DNA of 64,000 bases from Rhodospirillaceae bacterium bin65 (GTDB taxonomy: Bacteria > Pseudomonadota > Alphaproteobacteria > Bin65): NCBI GenBank assembly GCA_002238725.1, contig MPMX01000002.1:145198-209197 (forward strand), read 5' to 3'. How positions within the stretch are numbered: the first letter of the stretch is position 1; each line of letters starts with the position of its first letter. Made by a program: the position numbers and the translations under genes. Shown here piece after piece: positions 57,848 to 64,000 of this stretch. The notes below the pieces were generated by a model that had not been told where the DNA came from, did no database searches, and saw nothing but the letters and a program-made list of their open reading frames with translations.

Positions 57848-58999
57848 CTATGTTACGATCAGGTCGAGACCGGCTTCCGTCAGCACGCCGCAGCCTGTTT
57901 CGGTGACCGCAACCGTCTGCCCGGTCGTCATGGCGAGACCCGCCTCCGAATCGAAAATGATGATGTGGATGAAGAAGACCATCCCGGGCGCGGCTTCCAC
58001 CCGGTTGCCGTGGAAGAACATCGGCCAGTCCATCCAGTTCGGCGCAAAGGTGGCGCCGAGCGAATATCCGCAGGCGTTGAGCCGGTGTGGTTGCATGCCG
58101 GCCGCATCGATAACCCTTGCGTGGGCATCGAACACTTCGCCGATCGGGCGGCCGGGCCGGAGCGCATCCTTGGCCGCTTCGAGCGCCTCCGTGGCGACCC
58201 TGTGCATCTCGACCTGCCGGGCCGGCGGCATGCCGATGCACAGGGTGCGCATCAGGCACGCGTGGTAACGCCGGTAGGTTCCGGCAAATTCCAGGGTGAG
58301 CTGGTCCTGTGCGTCCAGATGCCGGCGGCCGGTAAAGTAGCGGCACAGCAACGCCTGCGGCCCGGACCCGATGATGAACTCGTTGCCCGGATAGTCGCCG
58401 CCGCCGCGGAAAACCGCACCCTGCATTGCGGCCAGGATATCGCCTTCGAAGGCCCCCGGCTCGGCGAGCGCGACCGCTTCGCCCCAGGCCGCGTCGGCCA
58501 GTTCCGCAGCGCGGCGGACATAGGTCAATTCTGCCGGACTCTTGATCAGCCGCAACCGGCTGACCAGCCGTGAGGCATCTTCCAGGGTACAATACCCGTC
58601 GAACGCGGCCTCGACGGCCCGCCCGTTATTGGCAGTGAGGCCGTAGGCCTCCCACTCCACGCCCAGGCGCTTGCCGCGGCAACCGTGCTTGTCCAGAATC
58701 TCACGCAGTTGTTCGGCCGGGCTCGCGTCCGGCCGATCGGCCCAGATGCGGATATCCCCGATGACCGACGTCTGCTGGGCCTGGCGCAGATCGGGCGCGC
58801 GGGTAAGCAAGGTCATCGTGCCGTCCGCACCGAGATACAGGCACTGGAAATAGACGTATCCGAACGTGTCGTAACCGGTCAGCCAGAACATCGATTCCTG
58901 GCGGAAGCACAACAACCCGTCGAGGCCGGTATCGGCCAATCCGGCGCAGGTCCGTGCCCGCCGGTCCGCCAGTTCGGCCTCCGAAAAATGCAGAGGCAC
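57848..58999 (-). CDS. M24 (pita-bread) family protein lacking the metal site
   Basis: A 383-residue protein starting with GTG that shares one G with the pgeF stop (TAGTG). The creatinase N-terminal domain and the C-terminal pita-bread fold are both present. The five dimetal ligands of M24 peptidases are mostly gone: Glu replaces the first Asp in LEFAG, Cys the second in HACLMRT, Tyr the His in GYSLG and His the Glu in PGMVFFIH. This points to a metal-independent amidinohydrolase-like role, as in creatinase or ectoine hydrolase-type relatives, with unknown substrate. Confidence 0.88.
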   Translation of the reverse strand: MPLHFSEAELADRRARTCAGLADTGLDGLLCFRQESMFWLTGYDTFGYVYFQCLYLGADGTMTLLTRAPDLRQAQQTSVIGDIRIWADRPDASPAEQLREILDKHGCRGKRLGVEWEAYGLTANNGRAVEAAFDGYCTLEDASRLVSRLRLIKSPAELTYVRRAAELADAAWGEAVALAEPGAFEGDILAAMQGAVFRGGGDYPGNEFIIGSGPQALLCRYFTGRRHLDAQDQLTLEFAGTYRRYHACLMRTLCIGMPPARQVEMHRVATEALEAAKDALRPGRPIGEVFDAHARVIDAAGMQPHRLNACGYSLGATFAPNWMDWPMFFHGNRVEAAPGMVFFIHIIIFDSEAGLAMTTGQTVAVTETGCGVLTEAGLDLIVT

Positions 59000-59787
59000 T
59001 ATCCGGCCTCCGCGGTCAGACAGATCGCCGAGACATTGCGGCCGTACTGCCGATGGCCGCGATGGGTGTTGAGGCGGAAGCTGAACAGGCGGCCCTCGTT
59101 TGAATAGGTATCGAGCCCGGTATCGTAAACGCCGCCGACGCCAGCCGCTTCCAGTTGCGAAACGATGTAGCCGCCCAGGTCGAATTGATAATGCTCTGGC
59201 TTTGCGCCGGTATCGAAGAAACGTGCATTGTCCGGTTCCTGCTCCAGGAACGGCGCAGGAAACTCCGGTCCCACTTCATAGGACGATCGGCGGATACACG
59301 GCCCGAGCGCGGCGACGATCTTCGATCGATCCGCTCCCAGATTTTCCATGGCGGCAATTGTGTTTCCGAGTACACCGGCAAGCGCGCCCTTCCATCCGGC
59401 ATGGGCCGCTCCCACCACCCGCGCTTCGGCATCCGCGAACAGCACCGGACCGCAATCCGCGGCCAGCACGCCGAGCCCGATGCCCGGCCGGCCGGTGACC
59501 ATGGCATCGCAATGCGGACGGGATTCACGGGTCCAGGGTTCGGTGACCGTCGCAACCCGGTCGCTGTGGCACTGGTAGACCGAGAGGAGGGCAGTTTCGT
59601 CGAGCGCCAATTCCTGCGCAACCCGCCGCCGGTTTTCCGTAACGGCTTCAGGATCGTCGCGCGATCCGTGCCCCCCGTTCAGCGAGGCGTAGATTCCGGT
59701 GCTGACGCCGCCGCGGCTGCCGAAGAAACCATAGCGGATGCCCGGCAGCCCCTCGAACGGCGGCGCGGCGGCGACGGTCAAAGACAT
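58999..59787 (-). CDS. pgeF: Peptidoglycan editing factor PgeF (laccase domain)
   Basis: A 262-residue Cu-oxidase_4/YfiH protein starting at the ATG at 59787. Zinc-site residues are in YQCHSDRV, LAADCGPVLFAD and GAAHAGWKGALAGVL. PgeF removes L-Ser misincorporated in cell wall precursor; the same fold also acts on purine nucleosides in relatives. It normally follows lgt and midA directly. Here a glutamine synthetase gene separates them. The stop TAG shares a base with the downstream GTG start. Confidence 0.93.
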   Translation of the reverse strand: MSLTVAAAPPFEGLPGIRYGFFGSRGGVSTGIYASLNGGHGSRDDPEAVTENRRRVAQELALDETALLSVYQCHSDRVATVTEPWTRESRPHCDAMVTGRPGIGLGVLAADCGPVLFADAEARVVGAAHAGWKGALAGVLGNTIAAMENLGADRSKIVAALGPCIRRSSYEVGPEFPAPFLEQEPDNARFFDTGAKPEHYQFDLGGYIVSQLEAAGVGGVYDTGLDTYSNEGRLFSFRLNTHRGHRQYGRNVSAICLTAEAG

Positions 59788-59809
59788 GCAGGCGACGGCC
59801 CGGCCGGTC

Positions 59810-61117
59810 TCAGCAATCGAGGGTATTGCGCCGTTCCCAGTCCGAGATGGCGCCCGCATACTCGTTCCATTCGGCCGTCTTGAGCTTGACATAGCTCTTG
59901 ACGAAGCTCTCGCCGAAACTGGCGCGCACGCTCTTGTCCCGCTCGAACAGGCGCAGCGCGTCGAGCAGGTTGAGCGGCAGCTTGCGCGCGCCGCGCAGCT
60001 TGTGGCCTTCGGCGTAAAGGTCGAGGTCGGTGCGCTTGCCGGGATCGCGCGCGTTCCCGATGCCGTCGAGCCCGGCGACGACGATGCCTGCCTGGAGCAG
60101 ATACGGATTGGCCGAGCCGTCCATCAGCCGCAGTTCGAAGCGCCCGGCATCGGGAATCCGAACCATCGTGGTGCGGTTGTTACCGCCATAGGCGACCAGG
60201 TTGGGCGACCAGGTTGCGCCGGACAGGGTGACCGGCGCGTTGATGCGCTTGTAGCTGTTCACGGTCGGGTTCCAGATCGCGCACAGCGCCGGCGCATTGT
60301 GCAGGATGCCGCCCAGGAAATTGTAGGCGAGCGCGGACAGGCCGAACGCCTCGTCGGCGTCGTGGAACAGGTTGGTCGTACCGGCATCGTCCCAGAAGGA
60401 GATGTGCGCGTGGCAGCCGTTGCCGGTCAGGTTCGGGAAGGGCTTGGGCATGAAGGTCGCCCGCAACCCGTGTTTCTCGGCGATCGACTTGACCATGAAC
60501 TTGAAGAAGACGTGGCGGTCCGCAGTCACCAGCGCGTCGTCGTAGTTCCAGTTCATCTCGAACTGGCCGTTGGCGTCCTCATGGTCGTTCTGGTAGGGCC
60601 CCCAGCCGAGGTCCAGCATGGCGTCGCAGATCTCCGAGACGACGTCGTAGCGCCGCATCAGGGCCGACTGGTCGTAGCAGGGCTTGGCCTGGATATCGAG
60701 CGGATCGGAAATGGCCTCGCCGTCCGGGGTCACGATGAAATATTCCGCTTCGACGCCTGTCTTGATCCGGTAGCCCTTCTGCCGCGCCGCCTCCAGCCTG
60801 CCCTTGAGCATCAACCGGGGCGTATCCGGCATCGGTTCGCCGTTCATCCAGCAATCGCCGGCCAGCCAGCCGATTTCCGGCTTCCAGGGAAGCTGGATCA
60901 GGCTGTCGGGATCGGGCTTGACCAGCATGTCGGGCTCGGCGGGGGACGAGTCGAGCCACGCAGCGAAGGCGGCAAAGCCTGCGCCGTCCTCCTGCATATC
61001 CCCGATCGCCTGGGCGGGTACGAGCTTGGCCCGCAGCACGCCGAACAGGTCGACGAAGCTGATCAGGAAATAGCGAATCTCTTTCTGCTTTGCGGCTTCA
61101 GCCAGATCGACGGCCAT
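59810..61117 (-). CDS. glnT: Type III glutamine synthetase (GlnT-like)
   Basis: A 435-residue GS-family enzyme, the usual GlnT length. I start at the ATG at 61117. N-terminal beta-grasp: RYFLISFVDLFGVLRAKLVPAQAI. Catalytic-barrel motifs: GVEAEYFIV (Glu metal ligand), NGQFEMNW, NGCHAHISFW (ATP/glutamate site), NRTTMVRIPDAGRFELRL (Arg and Glu for ammonium and phosphate). It ligates ammonia, or in relatives methylamine, to glutamate. Insertion between midA and pgeF is unusual. The 176 nt upstream should hold its own promoter. Confidence 0.9.
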   Translation of the reverse strand: MAVDLAEAAKQKEIRYFLISFVDLFGVLRAKLVPAQAIGDMQEDGAGFAAFAAWLDSSPAEPDMLVKPDPDSLIQLPWKPEIGWLAGDCWMNGEPMPDTPRLMLKGRLEAARQKGYRIKTGVEAEYFIVTPDGEAISDPLDIQAKPCYDQSALMRRYDVVSEICDAMLDLGWGPYQNDHEDANGQFEMNWNYDDALVTADRHVFFKFMVKSIAEKHGLRATFMPKPFPNLTGNGCHAHISFWDDAGTTNLFHDADEAFGLSALAYNFLGGILHNAPALCAIWNPTVNSYKRINAPVTLSGATWSPNLVAYGGNNRTTMVRIPDAGRFELRLMDGSANPYLLQAGIVVAGLDGIGNARDPGKRTDLDLYAEGHKLRGARKLPLNLLDALRLFERDKSVRASFGESFVKSYVKLKTAEWNEYAGAISDWERRNTLDC

Positions 61118-61293
61118 TGCTCCACACTCCCTTGTTGCTGAGCCTCCCGGCACGGGCATTCCAGGACAGCCCCTTGCCGCGACAACGGCCGAAAGTGCCG
61201 GTCAGGCGGCATTTGTGCAATTTTGCAAGTGAGCGAATGTACCCGCAATCCAGGCAGATATGCAAACGTGAGCCCGGCGATATTCCGGCTGTC

Positions 61294-62391
61294 CTACGGC
61301 GCGAATCCCGGCAATGGAGAACAGGTGGGCGGCGCCAGCGCCAGTGCCTTGAAGGCCGTTCCCATGGCGGCCGGATCCACCAGCCTGTCGATAGCGGAGT
61401 CGATGGCCTCCGCTTCTTCCATTGGGGCAGATTCCTTGAGCGCGGTCCGGCGCGCTTCGATCCCGAGCGACCGCAGCAGCGCCCCCTGCCCGACCGGACC
61501 GAATACGGCCGCGCCCGCGGCCCCGGCCGAATAGGCAAGCCGTCCGAAATCCACGTCCACGCTCAGGTCGGTTTCCCCGATATTGTCGAGCGGATCGACA
61601 AGTCCGTGACTCAAAATGCCGCGAAGCGTCGAACGCCCGGCAGGGAAGTTGCCGCCATAATCGACCAGCAACGCTGCGCCGCCGCAGGCTACGAGCCGTT
61701 TCGACACGTCACATATGAATTTCAGCGCTTCCGGCTGGAATTCCCGAACCTCGCCCTCTTCGGCGTTTTCCGGCAGCGATAAACCGGACGCTGCGACGGC
61801 GTCGGCCGGATTGTCGCTGGCGGCGAAAACCAGCCGCCCATCGTCGCCGAGCGCGACCGCCCGCTCGCGCCAGCCGTTCGGCGTCATGATGAATTGCCGG
61901 ACGGGCAGGGCATCGAGGAATTCGTTGGCGATCAGGAACAGCGGGCCTTCGGGCAAGCCGTGCAGACCCTCGATCCACACCGGCCCCCTGGGCTCGGCAT
62001 CGGCCAGCACGTCCGCCTGCGTGGCGCGCAGGGTTTCGCTGCTTTCGATCAGGTAAAGGCTCAGGGCGTCGTTGAATGCCGGAAGGACACGGCGGACCGC
62101 GCGCAAGGCATCGGCCATCAGCACGCCGCGGCCCGGGCCGGCCTCGCACAGGACGCAGGGGTCCGGCCGCCCCGTCCGGTCCCATGCTTCGGCCAGCCAC
62201 AGGCCGACCAGCTCGCCGAAAACCTGGCTGATTTCCGGTGCGGTGATGAAGTCTCCGTGTCGCCCGATCGCGGTCGCCCGCCGGTAAAAGCCATGCTCGG
62301 GATGCTGCAGCGCCAAAGCCATGAAACGGGAGACCGGAAGCGGCCCGGCCTGCGCAATCAGGCGCCGGACCAGCCGGTCGAGCGGGGTCAC
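61294..62391 (-). CDS. midA: MidA/NDUFAF7-like SAM-dependent methyltransferase
   Basis: A 365-residue class I methyltransferase. The ISQVFGELVGLW and LCEAGPGRGVLMADALR (SAM motif I, about residues 75-95) are hallmarks of NDUFAF7/DUF185. ANEFLDALPVRQF follows near 155. The mitochondrial homologue dimethylates an arginine of complex I subunit NDUFS2, so a role in NADH dehydrogenase assembly is likely by homology. It overlaps the lgt stop by 4 nt (ATGA). Confidence 0.93.
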   Translation of the reverse strand: MTPLDRLVRRLIAQAGPLPVSRFMALALQHPEHGFYRRATAIGRHGDFITAPEISQVFGELVGLWLAEAWDRTGRPDPCVLCEAGPGRGVLMADALRAVRRVLPAFNDALSLYLIESSETLRATQADVLADAEPRGPVWIEGLHGLPEGPLFLIANEFLDALPVRQFIMTPNGWRERAVALGDDGRLVFAASDNPADAVAASGLSLPENAEEGEVREFQPEALKFICDVSKRLVACGGAALLVDYGGNFPAGRSTLRGILSHGLVDPLDNIGETDLSVDVDFGRLAYSAGAAGAAVFGPVGQGALLRSLGIEARRTALKESAPMEEAEAIDSAIDRLVDPAAMGTAFKALALAPPTCSPLPGFAP

Positions 62392-63242
62392 CCTTTACCG
62401 GCCGCCGGATTGCCGGCGACCGCCGCCTTTTTCCGTGCCCGCAGGATCAGCCAGACGCCCAGGGCGACCAGCGGCAGGGACAAAAGCTGACCCATCGTGA
62501 CGACGCCGAACAGGAATCCGCTGTCGGGCAGGAAAGCATCGGGCTGGCGGAAAAATTCCACGACGAACCGGGCGAGGCCGTACCCGGCGCAAAACAGGCC
62601 TGCAAGTTCGCCCGGCCGGTCGAGGGCGCCGCTGCGCCGGCGCCAGAGGTTGATAACGACGAGCAGCAACAGCCCCTCCAGGAACGCCTCGTAGAGCTGG
62701 GAGGGATGGCGCGGCAGCGGCCCGCCGCCGGGAAAAACCATCGCCCAGGGCACGTCGCTCACCCGGCCCCAGAGTTCGCCGTTGACGAAGTTGGCGAGCC
62801 GGCCGAGCAACAGTCCCAACGGTACGGCGCAGGCCGCCAAATCGCCGACCGAGAACATGTCGATGCGCCTTTTCCGGCAGAACAGCACGATGGCCAGCGC
62901 CACGCCGATGAGCCCGCCGTGGAACGCCATGCCGCCCTGCCACAGGGCGAAAAGCCGCTCGGGATTGGCAAGGTAGAATCCCGGCTTGTAGACCATGACA
63001 TAGCCCAGCCGCCCGCCGACGATCACGCCCAGCGTCGCCCAGAACAACAGGTCGTCGACCGCACGATCGTCCATGATCCGCGATCCGGCCGGGCGGCGGC
63101 GGACGAGACGGCGGATGAACCACCAGGCGAACGCCAGCCCGCCGACATAGGCCAGCGCGTACCACCGGATTTCGACCGGCCCGATCCGGACCAGCACCGG
63201 ATCGATCGACGGATAGGAAAGTGCGAGGAGGATCGGGTCCAT
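62388..63242 (-). CDS. lgt: Prolipoprotein diacylglyceryl transferase
   Basis: A 284-residue inner-membrane enzyme with seven hydrophobic segments. The Lgt signature GRLANFVNGELWGR is near residue 144, with HPSQLYEAFLEG near 180 and the N-terminal IRWYALAYVGGL around residue 25. It transfers diacylglycerol from phosphatidylglycerol to the lipobox Cys of prolipoproteins. Its stop overlaps the midA start, and it is the first gene of the lgt-midA block. Confidence 0.97.
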   Translation of the reverse strand: MDPILLALSYPSIDPVLVRIGPVEIRWYALAYVGGLAFAWWFIRRLVRRRPAGSRIMDDRAVDDLLFWATLGVIVGGRLGYVMVYKPGFYLANPERLFALWQGGMAFHGGLIGVALAIVLFCRKRRIDMFSVGDLAACAVPLGLLLGRLANFVNGELWGRVSDVPWAMVFPGGGPLPRHPSQLYEAFLEGLLLLVVINLWRRRSGALDRPGELAGLFCAGYGLARFVVEFFRQPDAFLPDSGFLFGVVTMGQLLSLPLVALGVWLILRARKKAAVAGNPAAGKG

Positions 63243-63475
63243 CAGCCGTCAGCAAACGGGAAGGTTGGCCTGCAACGTGCGGGTTGCGTCAGCCGGCGCG
63301 CCGCCATTCGGACGTGCGCCGGACAACCGAACCCGGCGACCGGAATAGTGGACGCCTTATACGTTTGAGGCCGAACGGCGGCAATGTTCGGCCTCATCCC
63401 GGTCTGGCTTGCGGCGCCGGCGGGACGGCGACCGGGCATTCTCCTGATTTTTCACCTATTTTTTTATTTTTTTCC

Positions 63476-63504
63476 TTGACTGTCCGATTTTTATCTCCTA
63501 TATC
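63476..63504 (+). promoter_or_regulatory. Strong sigma70-type promoter facing the window edge
   Basis: TTGACT (63476-63481), 17 nt, TATATC (63499-63504), preceded by a T-rich stretch (63460-63475) that could act as an UP-like element. It is on the plus strand. No gene follows before 64000, only GC-rich sequence and repeats. The target is probably past the window; a structural RNA operon is possible, but that is inference. Confidence 0.6.
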
Positions 63505-63646
63505 CGTCCCTGTCAACGCCCGAACTGCGCCTTGAGCGCCCGGCGGGCGTCTTTCCCCCTCGTTCCGACCGCCAATCCCCGGCGCCGCCCCGGCCGGCGG
63601 GCCGTCGGCGGTGGCCCGCGGGATCCGCTGCGAAACGGTTTCGAAC

Positions 63647-64000
63647 CGCAAAGGATATCCTTCCCCCGTTTCAGAGGATTTTTCTGCGAAACGGCCTCAC
63701 GCCGGAATTAATGTCCTCCCCCCTCTTCAGAGGGGGAAGTGGCCCCGGATTCATCCGGGGTCGATGGGGGTGTTGTGGGTTGCCGGCGGAATCGCCTAGG
63801 GGCGACGTGCGTCTCGCGGCACGCCACCCCCACCTGGCCTCCCCCTCTGAAGAGGGGGAGGAATGGCGCCGTGGACACGCGCGCGCCCTTCGCAAAGGAT
63901 GTCCTTCCCCCGTTTCAGAGGATTTTTCTGCGAAACGGCCTCACGCCGGAATACATGTCCTTCCCCCTCTTCAGAGGGGGAAGTGGCCCCGGATTCATCC
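63647..64000. repeat. 244-bp-period direct repeat with internal hairpins
   Basis: The region 63243-64000 has no credible gene. A 110-nt block at 63647-63756 recurs at 63891-64000 with only a few mismatches, an offset of 244 nt; the second copy is cut by the window edge. Each copy contains GTTTCAGAGG...CTGCGAAAC, CCCTCTTCAGAGGGGG and CCCCGGATTCATCCGGGG palindromes. The spacer holds an inverted GGCCTCCCCCTCTGAAGAGG. The array may continue beyond the window. Confidence 0.85.

Noticed and set aside
63647..64000. CRISPR array at the window end
   Set aside because: Units are 110 nt at 244-nt offset, with palindromes inside and only two copies; no cas genes are nearby.

Overview
The window is GC-rich, densely coded bacterial chromosome. 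Three things point to an alphaproteobacterium, probably Rhodospirillales-like: a Fur-family protein with the His-rich haem site of Irr, the lgt-midA-pgeF block, and the comF-grxC-nitrilase block. I see no phage, plasmid or transposase genes, and no rRNA or tRNA. The species cannot be named from the sequence alone.

Layout. 0-8 kb is housekeeping: nitrilase-type amidase, grxC, comF and ppk2 on the minus strand; an SDR, a small secreted protein and a methyltransferase on the plus strand; then pheT without pheS. 8-11.5 kb holds an AbrB/PIN toxin-antitoxin pair with an iterated operator, then an iron/peroxide group: Irr-like regulator, rubrerythrin and an HdrB/GlpC-like Fe-S protein. 11.5-13.7 kb is a class III aminotransferase divergent from a TetR regulator, with matching palindromes at both ends of the aminotransferase gene. 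13.7-22 kb carries a DUF2852 protein, a CDF metal exporter, MFS and EamA transporters, a fumarylacetoacetate hydrolase (FAH) family enzyme, a CHCC zinc-finger protein, an orphan molybdenum hydroxylase large subunit and a CBS protein. 22-33 kb is stress and repair: uvrB, tag, clpB, DUF192, amidase, peroxiredoxin, TetR and an M17 aminopeptidase.

From 57.6 kb down to 33.3 kb all 21 genes are on the minus strand with small gaps. The first part is a branched-chain amino acid-type ABC importer (livH, livM, binding protein, livG) whose second ATPase is fused to a UPF0261 (Tm-1-like) domain. It is followed by a PEP-hydrolase-like TIM barrel, a flotillin with 22 consecutive 11-residue repeats, an SRPBCC protein and an SRPBCC-quinone reductase fusion. 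Next come FAH-family, alpha/beta and amidohydrolase enzymes, a 22-residue membrane peptide, an aromatic amino acid decarboxylase-like protein, an HCCA isomerase and an SDR. The last part is a complete yejABEF oligopeptide importer plus a hydroxypyruvate reductase-like enzyme. The order suggests uptake and breakdown of an organic, perhaps aromatic or amide-containing, substrate. That substrate is not identified, and the liv-UPF0261 part is the best candidate here for an undescribed system.

57.8-63.2 kb holds an M24-family protein lacking its metal ligands, pgeF, a type III glutamine synthetase inserted next to it, midA and lgt. The last 500 bases hold a strong promoter and the start of a 244-bp-period repeat. 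Dispersed hairpin repeats occupy several intergenic gaps (5.35, 22.0, 24.5, 31.1 and 63.6 kb).
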